DNA of 64,000 nt, taken from positions 4,408,975 through 4,472,974 of the forward strand of contig NC_135554.1 in NCBI RefSeq assembly GCF_964340395.1. The letters run 5' to 3'. Position numbers and translations under genes: made by a program. The DNA is from Glandiceps talaboti (taxonomy: Eukaryota > Hemichordata > Enteropneusta > Spengelidae). Below the pieces are notes generated by a model. The model saw only the letters and a list, made by a program, of their open reading frames with translations, ran no database searches and was not told the origin of the DNA. Of the stretch, positions 10,660 through 22,964 are shown piece by piece; position 1 is the first letter of the stretch; each line of letters opens with the position of its first letter.

Positions 10660-10950
10660 ATGGGACGTCTACTCAAACGGAATCGCATAGCAAATTTAAA
10701 AATGGCTCAGCGTGCCAGAACTCGTCGCCAATCACTCCGTTCGCTATTAAAGGAGTGTTGCGAAGTTGTGATTCCTCAAGGGTTGATCTTGGCTACTCAA
10801 GCAGTGGACTTGGCGGACAGACTTGGCATACCCATTCCTACATTAGTGCGATCGCAAGTACCAGGTATACGTCAAGCAGGTAGATACCTTAACTTACTGT
10901 CTGATAGGTTTTTATCTATCATGGGGGAAATACACACTATATCAATGTAG
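10660..10950 (+). CDS. Unrecognised basic 96-residue ORF
   Basis: ATG at 10660 sits in a good initiation context (GAAAATGG) and the frame is open to the TAG ending at 10950. The block is GC-richer than its neighbours. The first 30 residues are Arg/Lys-rich (RLLKRNRIA, MAQRARTRRQSLRSLLK), then a more hydrophobic helix-like part follows. A possible donor (CAG/GTAGAT) lies near 10880, so this could instead be one exon of a longer gene. An overlapping frame is also open from 10512 to 10883. I do not recognise the product and cannot rule out a mobile-element origin. Confidence 0.3.
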   Translation: MGRLLKRNRIANLKMAQRARTRRQSLRSLLKECCEVVIPQGLILATQAVDLADRLGIPIPTLVRSQVPGIRQAGRYLNLLSDRFLSIMGEIHTISM

Positions 10951-10959
10951 AAATACTTA

Positions 10960-12700
10960 TCGGTTCTTCTATCTTAAATACCCATGTTTTTGTTTATTAT
11001 AGAAATCATGTCTTACGTCTGAACATGTTCCTTTTCTTCAAAATGTATGTCTTTTATTCCGTATGACAAATATATTATAGTTTATAGATGTAGTCGTGCG
11101 ACTTATTATTGACCTATTGTAATATGTAGTGTACACGTGTTACTAAAATCTCTGCTGCCAGTAGCTCTAATATCATGTAACTATACAGGGATACGTGTCG
11201 TATCTCCACTTGTACGAGAGATCACTTGACCTTTAGCTTGCACACATCATCACGCAGATTTATATCCAAGCAAGAGTATGTACACCACGAAGCAGACCAA
11301 AAGCAGCCTGTGTTTCATTCGCCCGTGTCATTGGAAGTGCCAATTCACATACAATTCACTGTACACACTCTATTTTTTGACATTCTACATTTCTAGTACA
11401 AATTTACATGACGAATGCGAATGGCGAAGTAATTATACAAACCATCTCAAATCTTCCGGAGGAGTAGTCATGTCATTTTCACCATTCCCAACAATATTGA
11501 TAGGTGATCAATACGAATTCTAGTTATGTGCTAAATGTAGCGTTTTCTTGTTGTGGCCTGATTTCCACGACCCTTTGTTAAGTTTACTGACCGTTCGATC
11601 AAAGTATGAGTATACGGTCAAAATATGGAATTTACTAAAATAATGAATATATGTTATTGGTAACACGTGCATGGATAACATGTTAGCCCCTGACCATGAA
11701 CGTTATGTATTGGTGTCCTTTAGATATACAATGTACAGCGATCTATGATGTCTGTAGTCACTTTAAAAAAGCGGACAGCAATTGTAACATTGACATACGT
11801 GTATGAATATGCTTACGCTTAGTTTTATCAATAATGAAAACATTGTAACCCCTACCATGCTAGCATTAAAAATCACCTACCAGGCATGGTAGTTACAACT
11901 GATTGTCATTTGTATACCATTTCTAATCTCATGCTCTGTCACACTGTCTTTGTGCACTGGCAATTTGAATTTTAAAGGTTGAGAGGTTATTTCAAACTGG
12001 TCTACATCACAACACAGTATGATACTCTAATTTAAATGGAGCTAGGGGTGACATGTCAAATTCATCTCGAATACACTGTTGCTTCTCCTAAACACTAAAC
12101 CCAGCTTCCCTCTGAATATAAGCAACGTTTAATAATGAATGAGAAATTTCTGAACCCCTAGTACCTATACGGCCTTGTTACGATTTACAGGGGTAACACC
12201 TCCACTCAGTTAGAGACCAGATTGGTATTTTTAGAGACCGTGACCATGTTGGCATCCAGACTAAGTGACAAGACTTTGATTGAAAGTCTAGGGTTGGTAT
12301 TGTTTAGGGATTAATGTGCGTCCCTTTTAATGGTTTACCTCCGGTTTGCAGTCAATGGTTTGTGTAATCAGTTGCCTTTAACCGGAAATAAATTGTATAG
12401 CCTGTGTGTGTATGTGTTTAGGGGTAGCTGTTGTAGAAATTGTTTACAGGGGTTCTACCCCTGATCCATTAAAATTACTATACAATACATTACAATCCTT
12501 GAACAGTGTTGAAAGGTTTACTCTTTCATCTACACATAACCCCAGACCCTGGTCTGAGACATATAACACTATTTATACTTATAGTGCAATCATGAAAGGA
12601 CTTGAGCAACTTCAGCATCAGTTGTTTCTGTCATTTGTCCAATATATATATGTATATACAGATATCATAAGCCAACCACAGATAATTAGGTTAATATAGT
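10960..12700. other. Unassigned intergenic sequence
   Basis: Only short ORFs without family motifs or paired splice signals. No repeats longer than simple runs were noticed. I see nothing to annotate. Confidence 0.5.
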
Positions 12701-12704
12701 TTTT

Positions 12705-13718
12705 AGCACAACTGAACTGAGATTCAGTTGTGCTATAGCCATAGTGAAGTGTGTGTGTGTGTGTGTGTAAATGACTGATCGGCTTGGTGTTTGCTGGGGA
12801 CATTAGATGGGAAATTTTTCAAATGAGAATGATCGCATCAGAGTTATGCATTTTGGGTCAAAACATGATTTGTAGTGTTAAAAAATGCTTTGACTCAAGC
12901 CTTGCCAGTTCTTGTTTTATTGATGCAATGAAACCATCTTTTATGGGCTACTTCACATCTCAATGTCAATGGCATCAAGATTAACCTCTGAGATTGCTTG
13001 GAAACACTGTTTTTAGCACAGCTGAATTAAATCATAGACACTGTCTATGATTAAAACAGGTTAATTCATGCTACCGACATGATAAAGTGTCTTGTTTGGG
13101 TCAAAAAGTGTGATTTTTGGTCAACAAACTTAAACTCAAAAACTGCCAGGCAGATCAGTCTAAAATTTGGTGAGAGCAATCTTAGGGGTCTTTAGATTAA
13201 GAATTGTTGGATACATGATGAGCCCATCAGTTAGCTATGAAAATATTCACCGTACGTCTGTGGAGTGTCAAATTGGCTTAGAGGGCACACTGCAGATACA
13301 GATACATATACAGATACATATACGCATAGATACAGATAGTGACATACATATATATGCATATACATATACAGTTAAACACATACTGATACATATACTTCGA
13401 TATATACACACAGATACATATATAGATTTATAGATGTACACATGCATATAATAGATATAGATGGATGGATGAATGGATGGCTGGACAAACGGATGGATGG
13501 ATGGACAGACAGACAGAAAGATAGCTATCTGCATAGCTAGCAAGATGAATAAATGAAGAAAAAAAATCATATTTGGAGCAATGTTGTTGATCATTGCAGC
13601 CATCTTTTTAACCGTGCATATTACAGATGTTAAACTAATTTCTTTTTATTGATGACTATAGGGGTGATATTAGGATACTTAGATTTAGCACAACTGAACT
13701 GAGGTTGCATGGTGTGAT

Positions 13719-13749
<31 letters not shown>

Positions 13750-14215
13750 AACAAATTAAAGTCAAACACTGCCAAACCAATTGCTTTGGTATTTGGTTTG
13801 AATATTACTTTGGGCACATAGATAAAAAATGTGATATTTAGTCAAAAAACTTAAACTCTAAAACTGCTCAGTGGATTGGTCTGAAATTTGGTGGGGAATG
13901 ATTATGTTCATAGGGGTATGTAGATTACAAATTGTTCAGAACATGATCCCATTAGTGATATGCAAATCAGGTCTAAAAATGTGTCCTATTGGTCAAAAAT
14001 CTGTAATACCAAATATGCTGGGCAGATTGGGCTGAAATATAATGGGGATGTATTTTGAGATGTGTAGATGAAGAACTATAGTGATCTATATGCATATAAT
14101 GACCCTCATCAATGATGTGAAAATTAGGTGTAAACATTTGACTTTTGGTTGAAAACATATCTCAAATAGTACTTGGTTGACAAGGTCGAAATTTGGTGAG
14201 ATGTTTTTAGAAGTT
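12705..14215. repeat. Degenerate tandem-repeat field with GT microsatellites
   Basis: A unit opening with TTAGCACAACTGAACTGAG recurs at about 12703, 13013 and 13685; the first forms a hairpin at 12705-12734. (GT)n runs follow at 12750-12767 and 13722-13748. Diverged units of about 135 bp sharing AAACTTAAACTC, CAGATCAGTCTAAAATTTGG and CATGAT(GA)CCCAT-type phrases occur at about 13108-13240, 13830-13968, 13969-14110 and 14111-14215. A (GATA/GGAT)-type simple region fills 13290-13540. No gene is present. Confidence 0.65.
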
Positions 14216-14473
14216 TTATTCTGTTGTTCAACACATTTTGACACAATTGACTCTTGCAATCATGACTCCGCCCTTAGCAATAACCAAATGCCAACATATT
14301 TTGCAAAAATAACAACATCATCTGATAGGCAAGTGAGTAAACATTCAAAGGATGTGGCCATAGAAGGCATCATTTACAAAAATATACAGTCAATACATAA
14401 ATGTAATGTCAATCTAGTCACAAAAAGTGTTTTTCAATTACAAAACTTATAATATTTTCTTTCTTATTAACAG

Positions 14474-17400
14474 ATACAGAAGTGAATCTTACTGACCATG
14501 GACAATTGAATGGGCCATTTCTAACAAAGATAAAAGAAGGCAATTATGAATTCCGTGATTTGGTGTCGGTGCTTAAATATCATTTTGTAAGTAGTGGCAA
14601 AGATGGGCAGGAAGATTACAGGTATGAGGATAAAGAGAGAACTAAAGATCAGATGACATTGGCTGACCTCGATGATATCGTGTGGACTTATCATCAATAT
14701 CCAAGAAGGAGGAAGTCAATTATGGAGAGAGATGAAATAAAGGAAGACCATGATGATATTGAATGGTCTTTTCATAATTCAAGGCAAGAGAGGCCAATGG
14801 TCAAGAAAGAAGGAACAGGGGAAGATATTAGTGATAATGAGGGGTCTTCGCATAATGTAAGGAAGGTGAGATTTAAAAGGAAGAAAGAAACAAAGAAGGA
14901 AAAACAGATGAAAAAGGGAACACCAAAAGTTGTATTTGACAAAGAAAGATTGAATTTGAAAGGAAACAGGATAGTACATCTTCCCACACTTTGCACTAGT
15001 ATTTTGCAACTAATAGATCATGTTTCCTATTGTGGAAAGGAGAAAAAGGGCATGGAAGTTGTCGATGAAATCCAAAGACGAGGATTTGCATCCACACTTC
15101 AGTTTCGATGTATTGGTTGTAATAAGAAATTTGACTTCCAATTGCAGTACAAAATACGCAATAAGGACAATGCTATGAAAAGTAGACATCACATTAACAT
15201 TGCTGCAGTCTGGGGATTCATGGCAACTGGTGGAGGACAATATAAGATGGATGAAATCATGTCAGTAATGGATGTTCCAAGCTTATCTAAAAGATCCTTC
15301 ATAGACACTGAGAACTTAATTGGGAAGCTATGGCACAGCCAGTTATTAGAAGACATGTCAGCTGCTGGGATGATGGAGAAGGAAATCGCCATCACAAAGA
15401 ATTCCTTCCACCAGGGTGTGCCAGCAATTTCTGTGATCATTGATGGTGGATGGTCTAAAAGGTCACATAAGCACACCTATAATGCCAGTTCTGGTGTTGC
15501 TGTTATTATTGGAAAGGCTACTGGAAAGTTATTACATGTTGGGGTTCGTAACAAATTCTGTAGTACTTGTACACGTGCTGAAAATAAAGGAGAAGAACCT
15601 GCCAAGCACAGGTGCTTTAAGAATTGGGATAATTCCTCATTTTCCATGGAATCAGACATCATTGTTGAAGGCTTTAAACAAAGTCAATGTGAACATGGAC
15701 TTCGATACATGAAAGTGATTGGTGATGGTGATAACAAAGTCTTTCGAGCAATCAGAGACAATGTTTCGTATGGAAAGGATGTCACAAAGTTATTGTGTGC
15801 AAACCATGCTGTGAAGAATTACCAATCGGCGTTGCACAGTCTTGCACAAAAGAATCCCAAGTGGAAAACGTTGAATGGTCTGACCAAGATTATGATAAAG
15901 CGCTTATCAGCAGCAGCTCGACATGTAATCACATTTCATGGAGATGATAGCAATATTAATGCTCTACAACAAGATCTAAGACATGTTCCTCGCCACTGTT
16001 TTGGTGACCATAATGAATGTCGGAATCCTGCCATTTGCAGAAATGCTCAAAATCCTCAAAGTGAACATGTCAAGATGACAACTAATGAGCAGAAAAACCA
16101 AGATGGCAAATATGATGCATTGATTGGCACATCATTTCAGTATCTCTCAAATGTGGAACAACTTGTGAAGAAGTTCCGAAATGATGACTTTGAGGATATT
16201 CACCTCGATGGAACTCTCAGGGTCGACAAAAATGTAGTGGCAAAACTTCCCTATGGCCTTCTGGAGGCTGTTGAGCAATGTGGGAAACGTTTGATTTCTG
16301 CAGCACCCCAACTTCTTGGCAACAATACAACAAATCTGGCTGAGGCCTTCATGTCCTTGAAAGCCAAATTTGAGGGTGGAAAACAGGTTAACCGTGGCAA
16401 TGCAGGATCATTCAACTTCCGTTGCTATGGAGCTGCATTGAGATTACAAAATGGAGGAAAATGGCATTCAATGACATGGGAAAATATGTTTAAATTGCCA
16501 GCTGGTGATGTTCTTATTGATTATGGTGAGCGTTTGGCATACAGAAATGACCAAGAGAGAAAAAATAAGTCATCAGAAAGAAACAAAGCACTACGAAAAT
16601 TGTACAAATACAAGAAAAGCCTGACCAGGAAAAGGCAATCTAGAAGTAGAACGGATGAACAAGTAATGAAAACCCCTAAAGATAAAAGATCACAATATGA
16701 GATGCACCGCAACTGTGTTGTACTATCATATGATGGAAGACAAAGAGAGCAAGAAATGCAACATTCTGACTGTGGTGATAGTCAACGTATTGTTGGGTCT
16801 GACATGAATAAGTCACTTGAAAGAAGCAATGATTCTTCAAACGACGGTGTTAGTTTGATTGAGGACAATACAACAAGGATGGGAAGGATTACACTTGCTA
16901 GAAAAAGGAAACAAACAGCAATACCAACTGTTACTAATGACAATAATGAAATCCCAGTTTGGCGAAGTAAAAGAGCCAGGAAACAGCTGTTCTCATTAGA
17001 GGATGTAGACCTTGAAGAGCAATCAGTTTTGGAAGCAGCATCTCCCTTAACAACAGCAAAGTACCCCAGTGCTAATCCATGTCATATGGATCATAGCAAT
17101 GATCTGAACATCTCACCATGCATGAATAGTGATAGCAGTGGTATTCAGAAACTTACCGAGAATACATGTACAACAGGCACACACTGTGCATTACCATACA
17201 ATTGCAACAATGACAGCAATGCAACTCTGACTGATAAACAAATATTGGAGAAGTGTGTTGAATGTCCAAGGAATGATGCAGTAGATTGCAGACTGAAGTC
17301 TATGAATAAAGTGTGCCACCTCAAGAGTGAAGATATTGATCTAAGAACAATCTCCATAGGTAATCAGTATACAGAAAGTGAAATATGTTCAGGCCAAGAA

Positions 17401-17988
17401 GAGTGTGGGAAGAAGAGTGTGGAAATTACATCTCTTTCTAAAGAAAGTAACATGCACTATCACCTTCAAGATAGTGCAACGTCGCAGATAGACATTAGTA
17501 TACAGAGTGGATTTTCTGTTGCGCATCATGACTTTGAAAGAGGCAAACATGACTCCCTTCCCATAGAAAACAATCACACTGCAATAACAGACAACACGGC
17601 TCTAGAGATGCACTACCAAGTGATGAATGGCAAATGTCATGACCATAATGGTACACCCATGGAATCCATGAGTGAAAATAACACAGTAAAGAGAAATGAT
17701 GTAAATGACAGATATTCGAAGGACACCAATATCAGAAGTGACTTTGCTCCTAATCAAAAGAGCCACTTCACAAATATTTCGACCACAAAGACAAACAGAG
17801 GGGGTCATCAAGTAGAAGGAGGCAGCATGTTTCAACATGACAAAGAAGACTATGATGAGAAGAGTACACTAGATATGAAATCCTCAGAGTGTTTTGATAC
17901 TGAGGGAGTTGGTTTAGATGCTGGAGACTTTCAAGATAATGACAAGGACAGTGATGATTATAACCAGAAAAAGTTAAATATAACATAG
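14474..17988 (+). CDS. Mutator-like transposase-derived protein with long C-terminal extension
   Basis: The frame is open from an acceptor (TTTCTTTCTTATTAACAG, ending 14473) to TAG at 17986-17988, about 1,170 codons. There is no ATG near the 5' end (position 14482 is GTG), so an upstream exon in phase 1 is expected. Counting from 14482, the catalytic-type residues are D321 in IDGGWSKRSHK, D415/D417 in IGDGDNKVF and E621 in NLAEAFM, in the order expected of a MULE DDE core. Cys/His clusters (CIGCNKKF; CSTCTRAE...HRC; CFGDHNECRNPAIC) look zinc-binding. Residues from about 700 on are Ser/Asn/Asp-rich and predicted disordered. It resembles the animal 'Mutator-like transposase domain' proteins. 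Terminal inverted repeats were not found, so it may be a domesticated gene or an immobile copy. Confidence 0.8.
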
Positions 17989-18350
17989 ATTTCCATAATA
18001 CTAAAGCAGATGATGATTCAGACAAACAAACAGACACTCCTGTTGAATCCTTGCTAAAACATGGTGAGACAGAAAGATATTGTCTGCTAGCAACAGTAGA
18101 TGGTGACTTTGAAGACAAGCAAACAACATTTTGCCTAACATGAACACTATGGAGCCTTATGAAAGGAGAGATGAATGAAGCCTTCTCTAATAATTTGTAG
18201 GACTAGGAAAGCAACATTTTGATGAACTCCTTGGAGTTTAATGAAAAAGTGGTCCAACAGAACCATCTCTAGAATATCCTGGAACTGAAAGAAATAGTCT
18301 GTAAACGAAATCAGATGGTGACCAATCTCTATAGAACTTTCTCTCTGACG

Positions 18351-18387
<37 letters not shown>

Positions 18388-18630
18388 GCGATTTCGAGGA
18401 CCAACAGACAGACCCAACTCCCCAGAAACACACTTTGGAGCTTAATGGAAAGAGAGCTCCTATAAAAGCCTCTTTAAAATATCCTGATATTGAAAGAAAT
18501 AGTCTGCAAATGAAAAAAATAGATGGTCACTTTCAGGACAAACAAACAGGCATTTTGTCACACACTAACAGTAACGCTAAAGAACTTGGTGAAAAGACTG
18601 CTCCTAAGAACCCTCATTAAGGAGATGGTG
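17989..18630 (+). pseudogene. Coding-like continuation downstream of the Mutator-like stop
   Basis: One base out of frame after the TAG, the sequence reads TKADDDSDKQTDT, then ESLLKHGETER and DGDFEDKQTTF. Further on, 18420-18617 reads YPDIERNSLQMKKIDGHFQD and KQTGILSHTNSN. The parts (ERxSL...DGxFxDKQT) repeat at about 60-residue spacing, as decayed repeats of a longer C-terminus would. A (CA)n run at 18354-18386 interrupts it. The other genomic copy carries an extra 42 bp here, an exact multiple of three. Confidence 0.4.
18354..18386. repeat. (CA)n microsatellite, copy A
   Basis: About 16 CA units. The same site in copy B (55233-55305) has more than twice as many, showing expansion or contraction since the duplication. 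Confidence 0.95.
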
Positions 18631-19339
18631 CAAAGAGAGATAACATTAAAAACAATGACAGTCAGCCATCCGCTTCATAAAGAAGATGACCTAGCCCACT
18701 TTTAATAAGGTCGAAACAGAGGACATGATCAACAGACAGCTAAGAGACAATATACTGGACAATCAAAGATTGAAGTGGAAAGGTTGCATTCACAATGCAA
18801 CATCATAATTATGGGTGGAGATGGTGCAAATATAGACCACTAATAGGTAAAAGTTAACCCCATCAATTAAGTCCATCTATGTCTAGCCATATAAAACGAC
18901 CCAAACCGTAAGTACTTACTGTAAGAGCAGGATTGGAAACATTGCTATGAATGATGTGTGGCGATACCCCGATACCATTATGATTAGAAAAATGTAGAAA
19001 AAATCCATTAGTAAATGCTGTCAAATATCCTCACTCCATACAACTTCTAGGACAGAAAACAAACATGCGGTTCAGGAGGGTATGTTATTGGTCAAATCAA
19101 AATAGATTATTTTTTAATTGCAAAAAAAGGAAACTGTTTTCAGGAGTCTAATCAGGAAGACATTGGCAAACAACAGGCGAATCATTACAATTGTATACAT
19201 TCATTTCATACAATAATGTAAAATTTGTTAAACATTTCAAATTTATATTTGTTGTCAGGTATGATTAAAATATCATGAGCCAAACATCCTAAAATAGGGC
19301 AAAATGTCAAAATATATTCCTAAATGTCGTGACGCATCC

Positions 19340-19577
19340 TTAAAATTGTACTAATTTTCTGTCCATACATGTACAAGAATCAAAAGTAGATTATGTAACT
19401 GCAGATTATTCCACAGACTACAAGGAGAGTATTTAAACTTTATAGAAATTAAACTGAATAGTTTTTTAAGGTCCGTTGGGCCATTCTGATCCAAGCCAGG
19501 GGTAATTATTGTAAAGTGCTTTGAGCACGGTGTGGGAAAGCACTCATGAGAACCCAACATTATTATTATTATTATTT
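19340..19577 (+). mobile_element. SINE/LINE 3' tail with (ATT)n, copy A
   Basis: GTAAAGTGCTTTGAGCACGG followed by GTGGGAAAGC, AACCCAAC and an ATT repeat is the 3'-tail pattern of L2/CR1-type LINEs and the SINEs that share their tails (AAAGCGCTTTGAG...GCGCTATATAA). Only the tail part is recognisable. The same tail is in copy B at 56300-56505. Confidence 0.5.
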
Positions 19578-21434
19578 GTAGTTAAAATCATTATTTACTA
19601 CATACTTCAAAAACTGTAATACATAGAGACTCCATTCAAGTGTTTACCCCCATATTATTACATACAAGCTATCTTTTTGAGATGACATTGACCTTCAGGG
19701 CGAATTATCAAAATCAAGCCAGTTGCTGCCTATCACAGACAGATTGTAGTGCTTGAGGGGTTGTATCTTCTATGGAGACTTATTAATTTTTATTTTGCGA
19801 TATTTATTATCCTTCCTATGTATATGTATTTCGATTAATATTCTAGGGCTTGAAAGGTAGTTGTCTAATTTTTATGATGACCAGAAGGGCAATTTAAATC
19901 CCACTGAAAAAAAAGTACTCAATTTGGTATTAGTATTGGAATAGTTTACCCTCATGCTTAATTTAATGTTTTGGTTTTGTCCATATGGCAATTAATAACT
20001 ACATATAGGTAACTTAGTTTTTAGCTTTTTAAAATATATATCTCATGGTTTGCACTCAATAACTTTCCATCTCGCAAAACATTCGTACATCTCTGTTGAA
20101 GTATTCAGTAAGTGTTTAATTTTAGTAAACATCTATGTTTCATATACTGTGAAGACTTATTGCTTATTGTGTTTTCGGTAGTTTTAGATCGGTCAACTCT
20201 GCTGCCAGTGCATTTCCAATCTCAGAAAGTTAAAGGGACTGGTAACTATTGAAGTATGAAGGCATGATGTGTATTAGATGCAACTCATATTCGGTGTATG
20301 ATCATATATTGATTGCTATTTCCAAGTGTTCATTAGCAAAGAGTGCATACAATATGTAAATAAACGTGGCAGTTTAGCCCTGAAAGTTAAATCACTTGTT
20401 TGTATTTTTAAATGCAGGAGGTTTGCTAGTCTGTCTTCAGACGCAAATTATATTTTGTCGTATTCCTAAAAACTCTTCTGAAATATTTAGTTGTGTGCAA
20501 ATACATAACCTATAACATACAATCTCATAGTCAGCATGCACATTGCACATACAGAACGCACGCCACTCACTCACTCACTCACTGAGGATTCGAACACATA
20601 GAATACAATCTAACGTCTTGATTTCATGGAACGTCCAGTGCACACCATGTTTAATAATTAATTTTATTAATTTCAGAGGCAACAATAGTATTAAAGATAA
20701 ATTACAAAAAAAGTCAAAGACAACTCTTGACAGTCTAGAAGTTATCATACACCACAACGTTACAAAATATCGCAATCGATACAATCAGGTGCCTTTCGAA
20801 TTATAAACTAGATAATTTACATCCTGTCTATTCAGGACTCATGTAATATTTAGCGATGTTAGTTCCTGCTTCTAATTAAACAATTTAAATTTTAGAATTC
20901 GATATCATACAGAAGAAAAACTCTCACTCTGCTTTTAATGTAAGATTTTGACAAACACACACTTTATGTTGTGATAACATTCATATAACTTCTATCACTT
21001 CATATTGCATCCCAGTATTCGCATCACTGTTTGAACGACGAATACAGCAAGACTATACTAAGAAGATAACTGTTAAAACTCTTTAAGCTTTGGATGTAAA
21101 CCCCTTGCTAGTTCTGTTTTCGAATTCCATTTTCCAATAATACTCCACGTCAAAGGGTAGTTGAAACAATATACGAGATACAAATTGAATGTCTAATATT
21201 CCCCCAGAGGCCATTTGAATGTGTTATTAGATGAGCGTTTCATTAGTAGGTAAACAGAAGTTGATCAACGAAGTCACGCCTTGACGTATCTCAAGTCATT
21301 TAATCACGGCGTAGGGGACGATCGCACAATGTCACACTAGCTCATCAATATATAATGTCAATGCGTTCATTTTCGCACTTCTAAACAGGTTTGGAAAAAT
21401 GTCACGTCTTCATTGATAAAAGGTTCTGTATTTA
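19578..21434. other. Noncoding DNA shared by both duplication copies
   Basis: Matches 57295-59176 closely. No exon with paired splice signals was found. It holds a (CACT)n run (about 20563-20583) that is far longer in copy B. It lies between the 3' ends of the Mutator-like ORF and the receptor gene, which converge. Confidence 0.6.
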
Positions 21435-21820
21435 GGGGCAACATCAAAAGTTCAATATAATATATCTAACTTAATTGCTTAAGTTTGGGGATGTTTTTTT
21501 TTTTTAATTTCTCAACCGTCAAAAACGATTTAATGTCATACTTGGCAAATTTAGTACGATTTCCAGACTGCTTTTACCTATAACACTGCGTACACTCGGT
21601 CCGATTTATCAGCGGTACGCGGTTAAAATGGTTTTCTGTTTTTATTTATAATTCAGTACTATATGGGTACGTTGTATGAAAGTGGAAGTGTACAGTATGA
21701 GTCTGAAACGATTTTCAATTTTAGGTCAGTTAAGTTAGAAGGGAGGTGGGGGGGGGGGGTCTGGGACCTAACTTAAGCAATTAAGTTAGATATATTATAT
21801 TGAACTTTTGATGTTGCCCC
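21435..21820. mobile_element. Non-autonomous DNA transposon (PIF/Harbinger-like MITE) with empty site in copy B
   Basis: A 386-bp element with terminal inverted repeats of about 51 bp, beginning GGGGCAACATCAAAAGTTCA and ending with the reverse complement. It is flanked by TTA at 21432-21434 and 21821-21823. Copy B has the uninterrupted site GTATTTACTACTGAG with a single TTA at 59174-59176. A 3-bp TTA/TAA target duplication is typical of PIF/Harbinger. The interior has no ORF of note and includes a poly-G run. Confidence 0.9.
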
Positions 21821-22180
21821 TTACTACTGAGATGTTGATAAGCTTAGGTGATAAAAAATTCCTTGTACTGCAGATCTAGATACAGTGCTAGGTTTACAGT
21901 AGTATGTTGATGTGTTTAAATCACCTCAGTATACAGGTTCATAAGGTTGGAACTGCATGTTTACCATCGAGTTTTTGCATTGCATCGATCATAGTAGTGT
22001 GACCGCTACAATTTTCATCATGGTGTACATCACATAATTTAGATAAACGTTGCACATGTGATGTCGTACTTGTGAATGTTCGAATTCGTTTAGGGGGAGG
22101 GGAAAGGGTTTTGTCCTAAACGAACGATGTTCGTTTATTGAGCCTGTGCGACATTATGCGTTATTCATAAGTGTATTAAG

Positions 22181-22441
22181 ATGTTCGAAACAATAATATT
22201 TAAAGCAAAGAGGTATAAGCGTGAAATGTCGATTATTGCAAAGCATAGTAGCTTTAAGGGTTTTACAACTTCAATAACTACTCAATCTTCTTTTCTGCTG
22301 ACACATGTACTGATAGCAAATACTTTATTATCCCAAGAAAGATGGTTAAGAAAAACGCTCCGACCGTTTCCGTTCAAACATGTAATTTATACACATATTT
22401 TGATCATGATTATAGAATTTGTGGCGCCAGCTGATATATGA
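22181..22441 (+). other. Small ORF in a low-divergence island, copy A
   Basis: An 86-codon ATG-started frame, nearly identical to 59531-59791 in copy B (one base change, Arg to Ile near the C-terminus), while flanking sequence has clearly more differences. It lies opposite the 3' flank of the receptor gene. No domain is recognised. It may be noncoding sequence conserved by conversion, or a 3' UTR read on the other strand. Confidence 0.25.
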
Positions 22442-22758
22442 TGTTTTTCTTATTTTATAATTCTTGAGAATGTCATCGTTACCATGAGAACTGCCACCCA
22501 TAAGTTTGCACAAAAAATCCTTAGGTGCAACATCAGTTTTCTGATAGCCCAGATGTCACTCTAACCTCACATGATGTCAAAACTGTCACTTCATAGAGAG
22601 CATTTGTTTCAAAAAATAAATATATCAACTTACTACACATCCATAATTAACATAATTGTGTTCTCTAATACCATATTTTCATAAATAATCTTAGTGATAG
22701 CGGCCTATATTGTGATCAGTCAATATACCATTAACATACTCGATCTGGCTGATCATAG

Positions 22759-22964
22759 TTATGGTCTTGAGTTGTGTCCATACATCCATTCCTCAATCTT
22801 TGCCCTAAGGCTTTTTTTTGCCTTTTTCGCTTTTTCAGGGGAGCTACTTTGTTCGGCTTCAGCAGCCCTTTCTTTCTTCTTCCGTGTGTATCGCTTTTTC
22901 ACAATCACAGCTATTACAAGGATGAACACAGGAATCACTAAAAAAATCCCATGGCGATTAAATC
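22759..22964 (-). CDS. Receptor last exon: transmembrane helix and cytoplasmic tail
   Basis: The acceptor ends at 22965 (ATTATATATTCCAG). The exon encodes GFNRH, then GIFLVIPVFILVIAVIV, then the stop-transfer KKRYTRKKKER. The tail continues AAEAEQSSSPEKAKKAKKSL and ends AKIEEWMYGHNSRP. Positive charge on the C-terminal side gives a type I orientation. No kinase, ITAM or TIR motif is seen in the tail; SSSP is a possible phosphorylation site. Confidence 0.8.

Noticed and set aside
13167-13603. ORFs rich in Ile/His/Tyr repeats
   Set aside because: Translations of GATA/ATAC simple sequence.
14482-14484. Start codon of the Mutator-like ORF
   Set aside because: The triplet is GTG and sits 8 bp after a strong acceptor; the exon more likely continues from an unseen upstream exon.
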